From: Photobacterium frigidiphilum
GTDB taxonomy: Bacteria; Pseudomonadota; Gammaproteobacteria; Enterobacterales; Vibrionaceae
Assembly: GCF_003025615.1 (NCBI RefSeq)
Contig: NZ_PYMJ01000016.1
Span: 51,617 to 115,616 of the forward strand
Direction: 5' to 3'
Length of the DNA: 64,000 nt
Below, in pieces: positions 1 to 11,652 of this stretch. Within the stretch, counting starts at the first letter, position 1. Each line of letters begins with the position of its first letter. The notes under the pieces are model-generated. The model made no database searches and was not told the origin of the DNA. It was given only the letters and a program-made list of their open reading frames with translations. The translations under genes were made by a program, and so were the position numbers.

Positions 1-412
1 TCCAACACTTGGCAAATACTACCAGCTCTACATATTGCTGTTGTTTCTCGCGCTAGATGGTCATTTAGTGGCACTCGATGTGGTAGTGCAAAGCTTTAAT
101 GTGTGGCCCGTTGGCGAAATGCCGAGCCAAGATGCGCTATATTCCGTGGTAATGCGCTTAGGCTGGCTGATTGCGGCTGCCTTTCTATTAGCACTTCCCG
201 CTGTATGCGCGATGCTACTGGTGAACGGTGCTTTCGGCATGATGAACCGCGCCGCCCCTCAGCTAAATGTTTTTGCACTCGGCTTTCCGATGACCATGCT
301 ACTCGGCCTGATGTGCCTGCTCATTACCACTTCAAGTATTCCGGAAAACTTCACTCGGTTATGCAGTGAAACATTGGCTATGATGGCGAATTTGGAGGCC
401 GTTCAACCATGA
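1..412 (+). CDS. fliR: FliR, flagellar export apparatus membrane protein (5' end outside window)
   Basis: This is the C-terminal part (about 136 residues, open from base 2) of FliR, an inner-membrane component of the flagellar type III export gate that works with FliP, FliQ, FlhA and FlhB. The fragment has several long hydrophobic segments and the FliR-like stretch LFLALDGH, followed further on by NRAAPQLNVF. Its stop codon overlaps the flhB start (ATGA). The start lies left of the window. The fliR-flhB-flhA order without flhF after flhA suggests a lateral rather than polar flagellar system; that part is inference. Confidence 0.9.
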   Translation, partial: PTLGKYYQLYILLLFLALDGHLVALDVVVQSFNVWPVGEMPSQDALYSVVMRLGWLIAAAFLLALPAVCAMLLVNGAFGMMNRAAPQLNVFALGFPMTMLLGLMCLLITTSSIPENFTRLCSETLAMMANLEAVQP

Positions 413-1536
413 GTGAGAACAGTAGCCAAGATAAAACTGAACAGCCCAGTCAGCAGAAGCTTCGCAAAGCCCGCGAAGAAGGTAACCTTCCGCGCTCAAA
501 AGAGTTGGTTACGGCCTTGATGACCTTAGGTGCAGCATTGCTGTTAAGTGCCTTTTCCAGTGATTTGGCGCATATGTTCGACGAAGTCGCTACCTTGAAT
601 CTGGCGCTTCCCAAAAAAGCAGCATTTGAACCTGAGTTCATGCTGAAGCATTTATCATTCAGTTTAACATCGATGATATTTACCATAAGTCCCATTTTCG
701 GGCTGCTGTTACTGGTCACTATTTTAGCCAACATTATTCGGGGTGGGTGGAATATTTCTGTCACTGCCGCCCAACCCAAACTCTCAAAACTGAACCCTCT
801 GTCGGGGATCAAAAGAATGTTTTCTACCAAATCGCTCGTCGAACTGGTTAAAAGCATTCTAAAAGTCAGCCTGATTGGCGGTACCTTGTATTGGTTACTG
901 AGCAACCACCTGACACAAATTATTGCCCTGCAACGCTTACCGATGACCGAAGCGATTTTGCAAACCGTCGATATTTTATGGCAGGGGCTATTTAGTTTTG
1001 GCTTAGCGCTGCTGCTGATTGCAGTATTAGAGTTGCCTTATGCCGGGTGGGACTACACCAAGCAGCTCAAAATGACTAAGCAGGAAGTAAAAGAAGAACA
1101 TAAAAACAGCGAAGGTAAGCCTGAGGTCAAAGCCAAGATCAGACAGCTACAGCAACAAATGTCGCAACGGCAAATGCATAAAACCGTGCCGCAAGCAGAC
1201 GTAGTGATCACTAACCCGACCCATTATGCTATTGCTTTAAAATACGATTTAGATAAAGCCAGCGCCCCTTTTGTTTTGGCTAAAGGAACCGATCAGATGG
1301 CACTGGAGATGCGAAAGATTGCCCGTCATCACAATTGCCCGATAGTCGAAATTCCGGCTCTGACACGTGCTGTTTATTATTCGACAAATGAATGGCAGGA
1401 AATTCCAGCCCCCTTATATGTCGCCGTTGCCCATATACTGACTTTTGTCTTTCAGATGGAACAATACAAGCAGGGTCGACAACCTAGTAAACCTGAATTC
1501 CCACAGGTCTCGATTCCCAAAGAATTGCACCGCTAA
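409..1536 (+). CDS. flhB: FlhB, flagellar export switch protein
   Basis: FlhB is the membrane protein of the flagellar export gate that switches substrate from rod/hook to filament proteins by self-cleavage. At 375 residues it has the usual length. It begins with the hydrophilic SENSSQDKTEQPSQQKLRKA leader, has about four membrane segments, and carries the autocleavage motif NPTH at residues 269-272, so the switch should work. The start ATG overlaps the fliR stop by four bases, which implies translational coupling. flhA follows after 16 bases in the same operon. Confidence 0.95.
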   Translation: MSENSSQDKTEQPSQQKLRKAREEGNLPRSKELVTALMTLGAALLLSAFSSDLAHMFDEVATLNLALPKKAAFEPEFMLKHLSFSLTSMIFTISPIFGLLLLVTILANIIRGGWNISVTAAQPKLSKLNPLSGIKRMFSTKSLVELVKSILKVSLIGGTLYWLLSNHLTQIIALQRLPMTEAILQTVDILWQGLFSFGLALLLIAVLELPYAGWDYTKQLKMTKQEVKEEHKNSEGKPEVKAKIRQLQQQMSQRQMHKTVPQADVVITNPTHYAIALKYDLDKASAPFVLAKGTDQMALEMRKIARHHNCPIVEIPALTRAVYYSTNEWQEIPAPLYVAVAHILTFVFQMEQYKQGRQPSKPEFPQVSIPKELHR

Positions 1537-1552
1537 TTGGAACTGAGCATCA

Positions 1553-3655
1553 ATGAAACAGAAACTAGCCCCACTACTAACGCTATTAGCTAAAGGACAA
1601 CTGGGGATCCCACTGGTCCTTATGATCATCTTGGCGATGATCATGCTGCCTATCCCACCGCTGGTGCTGGATATGTTGTTTACCTTCAATATCGTACTTT
1701 CACTGCTCGTGATGCTGGTCAGCGTATACAGTAAGCGATCGCTTGATTTCTCGGTATTCCCGAGCATCTTGCTGATTGCAACCTTGCTACGTCTGGCACT
1801 GAACGTTGCCTCTACCCGTGTGGTTTTGTTGAACGGTCAGAACGGGGGTGATGCTGCTGGTAAAGTGATCCAAGCCTTTGGTGATGTGGTGATCGGCGGT
1901 AACTATGTTGTCGGTATGGTGGTCTTTGTCATCTTGATTATCATTAACTTTGTAGTGGTTACCAAAGGTGGAGAGCGTATTTCCGAAGTAAGTGCCCGCT
2001 TTACTCTTGATGCGATGCCAGGTAAACAGATGGCCATCGATGCGGACTTAAATGCCGGTATTATCGATCACCTTCAAGCTAAACAACGCCGCGAAGATGT
2101 TGCACAAGAAGCCGATTTCTATGGTTCGATGGATGGTGCGTCAAAGTTTGTTCGAGGTGATGCCATTGCCGGGATGCTGATCCTGTTTATTAACATCATC
2201 GGTGGTATCAGCATTGGTGTGTTCGAATACGGACTATCATTTTCTGACGCCTTCCAAACCTATGCGTTATTAACCATTGGTGATGGTCTTGTCGCCCAGA
2301 TCCCATCATTGTTATTGGCAACAGCGGCTGCAATCATTGTTACCCGCGTCACTGACAGTAACGACCTGTCACAGCAAATCAGTAAGCAGATGCTAGCATC
2401 GCCAGTCGTGCTGTTTGTAGTAGCGGGCATCATGTTAATCCTGGGTTTAATCCCAGGCATGCCCCACCTCGCATTCTTATGTTTTTCTGCCGCAGTTGCT
2501 TTTACTGGCTGGCGAATGACAAAAAAAGAACACTCAACAGATAATGACGATGACCTAGTCCGCGCCGAAGAGATTGTTGAGCAACACGGCCAACCAGAAA
2601 ATAAAGAACTGATTGTTAGTGATATTCCCCTCATTCATGCCTTGAGCTTAAATGTCGGTTTTCGCTTAGTAAGTTTAATTGATCGCCGTCAGGGGGCTGA
2701 GCTGCTAAGCCGCTTAGTAGGTATCCGTAAGACATTAACCGAACAACGTGGCTTTGTGATCCCGAAAATTCATGTCAAAGATGATCTGGCGTTAGAAGCA
2801 AGCCAGTACCAAATTGCAGTGAGAGGCGCGACGATTGTCCAGGCCGAGCTTGAAATAGATCGCCTACTGGCAATTAACCCCGGCCAAGTGTACGGCAATG
2901 TCGATGGTATTCTCACCAAAGACCCGGCTTATGGCATGGAAGCAGTCTGGATAGCGGCGCAAGAAAAAGACAAAGCGGTAAATCTCGGCTATACCGTGGT
3001 TGATCATGCAACCATTATCTCGACCCATGTCAGCAAGGTAATTAATGATTACATTGAAGATATTCTTAGCCCCGAAGAAGTCGCGGGGATTATTGAACGC
3101 CTTGCGACACTGAACAGTAAGTTAGCTGATGATCTGCAACAAAAATTGACCCCTCAACAATTACTGCGTGTATTCCGTCAGTTAACAGTTGATGGCGTAT
3201 CACTGTCTGACATCGTCAGCATTGCAAATTCAATGGTCGAGTCAGCAGAACTATCCAAAGATCCAATTCTATTAGCCGCAGATGTGCGTTGTATTTTACG
3301 CCGCGTACTGCTCAATAATTTAATTGGCATGAAAACCGAAGTCCCTGCCGTTACTCTTTCTTCGGAATTAGAAAATATGCTACTAGGGGCATTAAGCCAA
3401 GCACAATCAGGAGGACACGTCCAGTTAGACGGCTTTGCCTTAGAGCCAACGGTGATTGATAAATTACAACGCAGCTTACCTGAAGTGTTAGACAACATGC
3501 GCATTAATGGCCACACCCCAATCTTATTGGTGTTGCCACAATTGCGCCCACTGCTAGCCCGTTATTCAAGGGTCTGTGCGCGTGGTCTGCAGGTCTTATC
3601 GTTTAATGAAATTCCTGATGACAGAGGCGTAGCTGTAGTGGGTAATATGGGATAA
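1553..3655 (+). CDS. flhA: FlhA, flagellar export gate protein
   Basis: FlhA is the largest component of the flagellar export gate; its cytoplasmic domain receives chaperone-substrate complexes. The 700-residue protein has an N-terminal block of about eight membrane helices, the FHIPEP-family signature region (EVSARFTLDAMPGKQMAID, near residues 143-165) and a large C-terminal cytoplasmic domain. It is the last gene of the operon: a terminator hairpin follows at 3686 and gyrB faces it from the other side. In polar flagellar clusters of vibrios flhA is followed by flhF-flhG-fliA, absent here, which favours a lateral-flagellum paralogue. Confidence 0.95.
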   Translation: MKQKLAPLLTLLAKGQLGIPLVLMIILAMIMLPIPPLVLDMLFTFNIVLSLLVMLVSVYSKRSLDFSVFPSILLIATLLRLALNVASTRVVLLNGQNGGDAAGKVIQAFGDVVIGGNYVVGMVVFVILIIINFVVVTKGGERISEVSARFTLDAMPGKQMAIDADLNAGIIDHLQAKQRREDVAQEADFYGSMDGASKFVRGDAIAGMLILFINIIGGISIGVFEYGLSFSDAFQTYALLTIGDGLVAQIPSLLLATAAAIIVTRVTDSNDLSQQISKQMLASPVVLFVVAGIMLILGLIPGMPHLAFLCFSAAVAFTGWRMTKKEHSTDNDDDLVRAEEIVEQHGQPENKELIVSDIPLIHALSLNVGFRLVSLIDRRQGAELLSRLVGIRKTLTEQRGFVIPKIHVKDDLALEASQYQIAVRGATIVQAELEIDRLLAINPGQVYGNVDGILTKDPAYGMEAVWIAAQEKDKAVNLGYTVVDHATIISTHVSKVINDYIEDILSPEEVAGIIERLATLNSKLADDLQQKLTPQQLLRVFRQLTVDGVSLSDIVSIANSMVESAELSKDPILLAADVRCILRRVLLNNLIGMKTEVPAVTLSSELENMLLGALSQAQSGGHVQLDGFALEPTVIDKLQRSLPEVLDNMRINGHTPILLVLPQLRPLLARYSRVCARGLQVLSFNEIPDDRGVAVVGNMG

Positions 3656-3685
3656 CCCCAGAAGAATTTGAAATTTAAGCAATAA

Positions 3686-3712
3686 AAAACGCCACTATCA
3701 AAGTGGCGTTTT
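3686..3712. terminator. Bidirectional terminator between flhA and gyrB
   Basis: Perfect stem AAAACGCCACT / AGTGGCGTTTT with a five-base loop (ATCAA). A-rich and T-rich flanks give a U-tract on either strand, so it can end both the flhA operon (+) and the gyrB operon (-), which converge here. Confidence 0.85.
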
Positions 3713-3741
3713 GCGCTGTTACGAAGCTAAAACCGAACGTT

Positions 3742-6174
<2,433 letters not shown>

Positions 6175-6178
6175 TTAA

Positions 6179-7258
6179 TTATCCTGCGGTTATTTTACCG
6201 TGTTCCACATGAAACATCTTGCCATTTTCATCATGCATATCTGCAATTTGTTCATCACTGATCGCACTAATGAAAACCTGGGCGTTGGTTTCTTTTAACC
6301 GTTGCGCTAACAGCGCACGCCTATGGCTATCCAGCTCGGAAGCAAAATCATCAAGAAGGTAAATACACTGTTTGCCCGTTGCTTCTGTTAGATGAAGTCC
6401 TTGCGCTAAACGCAATGCGCATACCATCAGTTTAAGTTGTCCACGCGACAACACATCTTCAACAGGCGTACCAGCCACCTTCATTCGTAAATCAGCCTTA
6501 TGCGGACCATTTACGGTATAGCCAAGCTGACAATCACGCTCAAAATTACGTTTTAGCAGCTCAGCATAAGGGGTTTCTTTCTCCCAACCACGATAATAAG
6601 ACAATTGAATATCATACTCAGGTAAAAATCCTTGGCAGATTTCAGCCGCTTTTTGTTTTACCGCGATAAGGTATTCGTCTCGCCATACACTGATATCTTC
6701 AGCTAGCACTGCTAACTCTTGATCCCAATAACTGAGTTCACGGTAGCTGCGTGCTGTTTTTAACAGTGCATTGCGTTGTTTGGTGAGTCGCTTAATACGG
6801 CTCCAAGCATTATAGAACTTCGGCTCTATATGAAACACACCCCAATCAATAAAAGATCGACGATATTTCGGCCCACCAATCAAAAGCTCAAACCCTTCGG
6901 GTGTGATCAATTGCAGGGGCAATACTTGAGCTAATTGCGATAGCTTTTGACCGCTTTCACCAGAGACTTTCACTTCCGTTGTACCATCTCGTTTTTTATT
7001 GATGCCAAGCGGAAGTTCTAATTGATTGTCAGTCAGTACTCGTCCATGAATAAACAACTCTTGTTGCTCATGACGAATAACACGACTGGTAAGGTGGCTT
7101 CGGAACGAACGACCATGCCCCAGATAATGGATAGCTTCCAATACACTGGTTTTTCCACTGCCATTCGCGCCAACCAAAAAATTGAAGCGTGGTGACAAAG
7201 CTAAGTCACACGCTTCAATGTTTCTGAAGTCTTTAACGATTAAACGAGTAAGTGCCAT
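6179..7258 (-). CDS. recF: RecF, recombination mediator ATPase
   Basis: RecF is an SMC-like ABC ATPase that helps load RecA at single-strand gaps with RecO and RecR. The 359-residue protein has Walker [10 protein letters not shown] near residue 30, the signature LSRGQLKL near 270 and a Walker B-type [11 protein letters not shown] near 303. It starts three bases after the dnaN stop, so the two are probably translationally coupled. Its last codons (MFHVEHGK) are written by a parS-like palindrome at 6201-6216, which may constrain this end of the protein. Confidence 0.97.
   Translation of the reverse strand: MALTRLIVKDFRNIEACDLALSPRFNFLVGANGSGKTSVLEAIHYLGHGRSFRSHLTSRVIRHEQQELFIHGRVLTDNQLELPLGINKKRDGTTEVKVSGESGQKLSQLAQVLPLQLITPEGFELLIGGPKYRRSFIDWGVFHIEPKFYNAWSRIKRLTKQRNALLKTARSYRELSYWDQELAVLAEDISVWRDEYLIAVKQKAAEICQGFLPEYDIQLSYYRGWEKETPYAELLKRNFERDCQLGYTVNGPHKADLRMKVAGTPVEDVLSRGQLKLMVCALRLAQGLHLTEATGKQCIYLLDDFASELDSHRRALLAQRLKETNAQVFISAISDEQIADMHDENGKMFHVEHGKITAG
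6201..6216. promoter_or_regulatory. parS: Candidate parS centromere site inside recF
   Basis: The plus strand reads TGTTCCACATGAAACA. Compared with the widespread parS consensus TGTTNCACGTGNAACA it differs only in the central CACGTG (here CACATG). It lies about 11 kb from oriC and 15 kb from parAB, as expected of chromosomal parS sites. Binding by ParB is inference. Confidence 0.5.
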
Positions 7259-7261
7259 GCT

Positions 7262-8362
7262 TTATAATCTAATTGGCATCACAACATACATCGCTTCATC
7301 ATTGGCGCAATCTTCAACTAATGCACTGGCATTAGCATCGGTTAGCGACAAACGTACTTGGTCACATTTTAAGGTGTTAAGCACATCCAATACATAGCTA
7401 ACGTTAAAACCGATTTCTAGGTCATCTCCCTGATAATCAACATCAAGAAACTCTTCTGCTTCTTCCTGCTCAGGGTTATTGGCGGTTATACGCATTTCGC
7501 CTTTTGACAAGTTAACGCGCACACCTCGGAATTTTTCGTTTGATAAGATCGCGGCACGTGAAAACGCTTTACGCAATTCGTCACAACTCGCTTCAACAAA
7601 CTTATTGCTGCTTTGTGGCATAACACGGCGGTAATCAGGAAAACGTCCATCGACTAGCTTCGAGGTGAATACAAAATTATTCACAGTTGCTCGAATATTT
7701 GAATTACCGATTTGGATATCAACCATCGCTTCAGCGTTATCAAGCAAGCGCACCAGTTCCAATACGCCTTTACGCGGTACAATGATCTGCTTTGTTGTCA
7801 GTTCTTGCGCTAAGTCGATTGCGCACACCGCCATACGGTGGCCATCTGTCGCGACCGATCGTAAATGGCTGCCGTCAGTTTCAAACAACATACCATTCAA
7901 GTAATAGCGTACATCTTGATGTGCCATTGAAAATTGCGTGCTTTGGATAAGCTGACTCATACGACCTTGCGGTAACGTAAACTCAACTTCACTCTGCCAA
8001 TCTTCAATATTAGGAAAATCAGCGGCAGGCAATGTCGATAATGAATAACGGCTACGACCAGAACGAATTAGAATACGATCGCCTTCAAGCGTAACGGCAA
8101 TCTTGGCACCATCAGGTAAGCCACGACAGATGTCGAGAAACTTACGAGAAGGCACAGTCACTGCCCCGACTTCAAAATCAGCTTCTAGTGCTAATTTTGC
8201 AATCAGTTCGACTTCTAAATCGGTTCCTGTCATCGACAGGTATCCCTCTTCCACTTTAAGCAGAATGTTACCTAAGATAGGTAAAGAAGGACGACCGCCT
8301 AAAGCACCAGATACCTGCTGCAAAGGCTTTAATAAATGTTCGCGTTCGACGGTAAATTTCAT
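7262..8362 (-). CDS. dnaN: DNA polymerase III sliding clamp (beta subunit)
   Basis: DnaN forms the ring-shaped dimeric clamp that holds DNA polymerase III on its template. The 366-residue protein has the standard length and the start MKFTVEREHLLKPLQQVSGA; it ends in the MPIRL clamp C-terminus common in gammaproteobacteria. It begins one base after the dnaA stop and ends three bases before recF, so dnaA-dnaN-recF read as one tightly packed operon. Confidence 0.98.
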   Translation of the reverse strand: MKFTVEREHLLKPLQQVSGALGGRPSLPILGNILLKVEEGYLSMTGTDLEVELIAKLALEADFEVGAVTVPSRKFLDICRGLPDGAKIAVTLEGDRILIRSGRSRYSLSTLPAADFPNIEDWQSEVEFTLPQGRMSQLIQSTQFSMAHQDVRYYLNGMLFETDGSHLRSVATDGHRMAVCAIDLAQELTTKQIIVPRKGVLELVRLLDNAEAMVDIQIGNSNIRATVNNFVFTSKLVDGRFPDYRRVMPQSSNKFVEASCDELRKAFSRAAILSNEKFRGVRVNLSKGEMRITANNPEQEEAEEFLDVDYQGDDLEIGFNVSYVLDVLNTLKCDQVRLSLTDANASALVEDCANDEAMYVVMPIRL

Positions 8363-8363
8363 A

Positions 8364-9806
8364 TCAGGTCGATAATGTTCTTATTAGGTTTGAATAATCT
8401 TCTTTTATATCGTGGCTTTCTTCACGCAACTGCACTATTTTTCGGCAAGCATGTAAGACTGTGGTGTGATCTCGACCACCAAAAGCATCACCGATTTCAG
8501 GAAGACTGTGGTTTGTTAATTCTTTCGCCAGTGCCATCGCCATTTGGCGCGGTCGCGCCACGGAACGTGAACGACGCTTCGACAGCATGTCAGACATCTT
8601 TATTTTATAGTATTCAGCAACAGTCTTCTGAATATTATCAATAGTAACAAGCTTTTCTTGCAGCGCGAGCAAATCACGTAAGGCTTCACGCACAAAATCT
8701 ATCGTAATTGCACGACCAGTGAAGTTGGCATTGGCGATAACACGATTCAATGCGCCCTCAAGCTCACGTACGTTTGAACGTAAACGCTTAGCAATAAAGA
8801 ACGCCACTTCATCGGGCAATCGAATATTATGATTTTCTGCTTTTTTCATTAAGATAGCGACCCGAGTTTCTAACTCTGGTGGCTCAATCGCAACGGTTAA
8901 TCCCCAACCAAAACGTGATTTCAAACGATCTTCTACCCCATTGATTTCTCTAGGATAACGATCGGATGTCAAAATGATCTGTTGGTTACCTTCAAGCAAA
9001 GCATTAAAGGTATGAAAAAATTCTTCTTGTGAACGTTCTTTATTAGCAAAGAATTGAATGTCATCAATCAATAATGCATCAACACTGCGGTAATAACGCT
9101 TAAATTCTTCAATGGCGTTATTTTGCAGTGCTTTCACCATATCTTGTACAAAACGTTCAGAGTGCATGTAAACCACGCGCGCATTGGGTTTACGATCAGC
9201 AATTGCATTGCCAACCGCATGTAATAAGTGCGTTTTACCTAACCCCGTCCCACCATAAAGAAACAATGGGTTATACGCAGCGCCAGGATTATCTGACACT
9301 TGACGACAAGCAGCCAAACCCAGTTGATTCGATTTACCTTCAACAAAATTATTAAAATTATGCTTAGGATTCACATTCGAACGATAACCTGATTTCGATT
9401 CAGGCTGTACGGGTGATGGTGCTGGCTCCCATGAGCGTGATGGCGGATCATCTTGCAATATTTGCGTTGCAGGTGATGGCTTTCGCGCTAACATCACTGC
9501 CGGAGCGGCTGGTGCCGCTGGTGCCGCTGGTGCAATATTTTGAGAAGGTGGTACAACAACTTGTCGGCTGCCCACTTCAAAACGCAAGATCGGTATATCC
9601 GTCCCACAGAATTCATTCAGTAGACGGTTAATATTATTAAGGTACTTATCCCTTACCCAATCGAGAACAAAACGATTAGGCGCAAAAAGGGTCAGCGTAT
9701 TATCGTTTAACTCTGCTTGTAGGGGTCGAACCCACATGCTGAATTCTGTCGCAGGTAGCTCTTCTTGAAGACGTTGAAGGCACTGCAACCATAGCGAAGA
9801 TGACAA
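8364..9806 (-). CDS. dnaA: Chromosomal replication initiator DnaA
   Basis: DnaA binds the DnaA boxes of oriC and opens the duplex. I chose a TTG start at 9806 (MSSSLWLQ..., 480 residues): it matches the usual N-terminus of Vibrio DnaA and is preceded by GGAG with six-base spacing; an in-frame TTG at 9830 and a GTG at 9818 are less likely. Domains visible: N-terminal DnaB/DiaA-binding part, an Ala-Pro linker ([10 protein letters not shown]), AAA+ Walker [10 protein letters not shown] near residue 187, Walker [10 protein letters not shown], and the C-terminal box-binding helix-turn-helix with [15 protein letters not shown] near 445. The upstream region is rich in GATC and has DnaA boxes, so autoregulation is likely. 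Confidence 0.96.
   Translation of the reverse strand: MSSSLWLQCLQRLQEELPATEFSMWVRPLQAELNDNTLTLFAPNRFVLDWVRDKYLNNINRLLNEFCGTDIPILRFEVGSRQVVVPPSQNIAPAAPAAPAAPAVMLARKPSPATQILQDDPPSRSWEPAPSPVQPESKSGYRSNVNPKHNFNNFVEGKSNQLGLAACRQVSDNPGAAYNPLFLYGGTGLGKTHLLHAVGNAIADRKPNARVVYMHSERFVQDMVKALQNNAIEEFKRYYRSVDALLIDDIQFFANKERSQEEFFHTFNALLEGNQQIILTSDRYPREINGVEDRLKSRFGWGLTVAIEPPELETRVAILMKKAENHNIRLPDEVAFFIAKRLRSNVRELEGALNRVIANANFTGRAITIDFVREALRDLLALQEKLVTIDNIQKTVAEYYKIKMSDMLSKRRSRSVARPRQMAMALAKELTNHSLPEIGDAFGGRDHTTVLHACRKIVQLREESHDIKEDYSNLIRTLST
9502..9534. repeat. 9-bp in-frame tandem repeat in the dnaA linker
   Basis: GGTGCCGCT is repeated about two and a half times, preceded by the near-copy GGAGCGGCT. 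On the minus strand it encodes the Ala-Ala-Pro repeats in domain II of DnaA. The unit is a multiple of three, so gain or loss would only change linker length. Confidence 0.7.
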
Positions 9807-10118
9807 GTTCGACTCCACACTGAGTAACAAAACACAAAAAGGGATGTAATTTTATACCTGCTGGCTCTGGATCACCAGCAAAGAGATCGCAGATCCAGTG
9901 AATAAGATCCGACTTATTCACACAAACTGCACAGTCAAGCACTGGATCAACACAATTTACCCAGATATTACCCACAATACTATTAACATTGGGCTAAGAT
10001 CCATAAAACCTAACTCTAGGTTATGTCAAATAACTCTAAGTTATTTAAAAAAACCAAAGCCTACCAAGTAGGATGACAGAAATAGCTAATGATATAAGCC
10101 ATACATGGAGTAAACAGG
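9807..10118. promoter_or_regulatory. Divergent regulatory region between dnaA and the amino-acid ABC importer
   Basis: This 312-base gap contains no convincing gene. It holds six GATC sites between 9870 and 10001, a DnaA box TTATTCACA at 9914-9922 and a near-box TTACCCACA at 9968-9976, consistent with DnaA autoregulation and Dam/SeqA control of the minus-strand dnaA promoter. At 10011-10044 lie two tandem 14-bp repeats likely to serve the plus-strand importer promoter. Exact promoter elements were not identified. Confidence 0.65.
10011..10044. repeat. Tandem 14-bp operator-like repeats
   Basis: TAACTCTAGGTTAT (10011-10024) and TAACTCTAAGTTAT (10031-10044) differ in one base and start 20 bp apart, that is about two helical turns. 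Each has dyad symmetry (AACCTA/TAGGTT in the first when one flanking base is included; AATAAC/GTTATT in the second). They look like two binding sites of one dimeric regulator. Confidence 0.5.
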
Positions 10119-10874
10119 ATGAAAAGCTGGATAAAGACAACATTTACAGCGGTAGCACTAACTTTAGCGGCAAGCCAAACAGTAATGGCGGCAACAGATG
10201 TGAAAGTTGGTATGTCTGGACGCTATTTCCCTTTTACTTTTGTAAAGATGGATCAGCTTCAGGGTTTTGAAGTCGATTTATGGGATGAAATCGGTAAACG
10301 TAACGATTATAACGTTGAGTACGTTACCGCCAGCTTCTCTGGTCTATTTGGCTTACTAGACACGGGCCGTATTGATACCATTTCAAACCAAATCACTATC
10401 ACACCCGAACGCCAAGCTAAATTCCTTTTTGCTGAACCTTATGTCATCGATGGCGCACAACTGGTAGTACGTAAAGGTAATACCGAGATTAAATCGACGG
10501 CTGATCTTGCAGATAAAACCGTAGGGGTAAACTTAGGTTCTAATTACGAACAACTATTACGTCAACTTGATAATGCCGCACAAATCAACATTAAAACCTA
10601 CGATGCGGGTATCGAGCATGATGTTGCTTTAGGCCGTACCGATGCATTTGTAATGGATCGCCTTTCTTCAATTGAGTTGATTAAAAAAGCGAATTTACCA
10701 CTAGAATTAGCAGGTGAACCGTTTGAGACAATTGAAAATGCGTGGCCTTTTGTGAAAAATGAAAAAGGCGAGAAGTTACGTAATGAGGTCAATACCGCAC
10801 TAAACGCAATGCGTGAAGATGGCACATTGGCTGACATTTCAATGAAATGGTTTGATACAGATATCACCAAGTAA
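10119..10874 (+). CDS. Polar amino-acid ABC importer, periplasmic binding protein
   Basis: A class 3 extracellular solute-binding protein of an amino-acid ABC importer. The 251-residue protein has a Sec signal peptide (basic MKSWIK, hydrophobic core, likely cleavage after VMA near residue 24) and family motifs such as GFEVDLWDEIGKR and ITITPERQAKFLFAEPY. The permease and ATPase follow. Similarity to cystine- and glutamine-type binding proteins is apparent, but the substrate cannot be fixed from sequence alone. The same importer sits between dnaA and rpmH in vibrios as I recall it. Repeats at 10011-10044 may be its operator. Confidence 0.9.
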   Translation: MKSWIKTTFTAVALTLAASQTVMAATDVKVGMSGRYFPFTFVKMDQLQGFEVDLWDEIGKRNDYNVEYVTASFSGLFGLLDTGRIDTISNQITITPERQAKFLFAEPYVIDGAQLVVRKGNTEIKSTADLADKTVGVNLGSNYEQLLRQLDNAAQINIKTYDAGIEHDVALGRTDAFVMDRLSSIELIKKANLPLELAGEPFETIENAWPFVKNEKGEKLRNEVNTALNAMREDGTLADISMKWFDTDITK

Positions 10875-10980
10875 TATGTAAAGACGTTAAGCTTCAATTC
10901 ATTTTATCGCTAATAAGGCTCACCAATGGTGAGTCTTTGTGTCTCTGACAACATCCATAATCAACGGACAAGTAGCCATC

Positions 10981-11652
10981 ATGGGTTTCGATTTCAATTA
11001 TATGCTTTCTCTGATGCCAATCTTGATGAAGTACCTTGGTACAACACTATCGATGGCAGTATGGGGACTAGGATTTGCACTAATCATCGCGATAACGCTG
11101 GCTTTAGTACGAGTTTATAAGCTGCCAGTATTAAACCAACTGAGCCAGCTTTATATCAGTTTCTTTCGCGGAACCCCCTTGCTTGTGCAACTGTTCCTAC
11201 TTTATTACGGTTTGCCGCAAGTCTTTCCGATATTTATTGGTTTAGATGCTTTCAGTGCATCAGTTATCGGATTGAGCTTACACTTCGCTGCCTATATGGC
11301 TGAGAGTATTCGAGCGGCCATTATTGGGGTCGATCGCAGCCAACGGGAAGCAAGCCTTGCCATTGGCATGACAGAAATGCAGGCAATGCGTCGTATTATT
11401 TTACCGCAAGCTACTCGTATCGCTTTGCCATCTCTAATGAATTATTTTATCGATATGATTAAATCAACCTCACTCGCCTTCACGCTTGGGGTAGCTGAAA
11501 TTATGGCAAAAGCACAAATGGAAGCATCTTCTAGCTTTAAATTTTTTGAAGCCTTCTTGGCTGTTGCCTTTATTTATTGGGGATTAGTGCTTGTACTAAC
11601 CCAAGTACAAAATTGGGCTGAAGCAAAACTCAATAAGGCGTATGTACGATGA
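10981..11652 (+). CDS. Polar amino-acid ABC importer, permease
   Basis: Inner-membrane permease of the HisM/GlnP family with about five membrane helices and the EAA coupling loop (EASLAIGMTEMQAMRRIILP). I prefer the ATG at 10981 (MGFDFNYML..., 223 residues), which fits the family's usual length; an in-frame GTG at 10939 has a better Shine-Dalgarno-like GGTGAG and would add 14 residues, so the start is uncertain. The stop overlaps the ATPase start (ATGA), showing translational coupling. Confidence 0.9.
   Translation: MGFDFNYMLSLMPILMKYLGTTLSMAVWGLGFALIIAITLALVRVYKLPVLNQLSQLYISFFRGTPLLVQLFLLYYGLPQVFPIFIGLDAFSASVIGLSLHFAAYMAESIRAAIIGVDRSQREASLAIGMTEMQAMRRIILPQATRIALPSLMNYFIDMIKSTSLAFTLGVAEIMAKAQMEASSSFKFFEAFLAVAFIYWGLVLVLTQVQNWAEAKLNKAYVR

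Noticed and set aside
9807..9975. Minus-strand frame across the dnaA upstream region
   Set aside because: It overlaps the regulatory region with DnaA boxes and GATC sites and has no ribosome-binding site or recognisable sequence.
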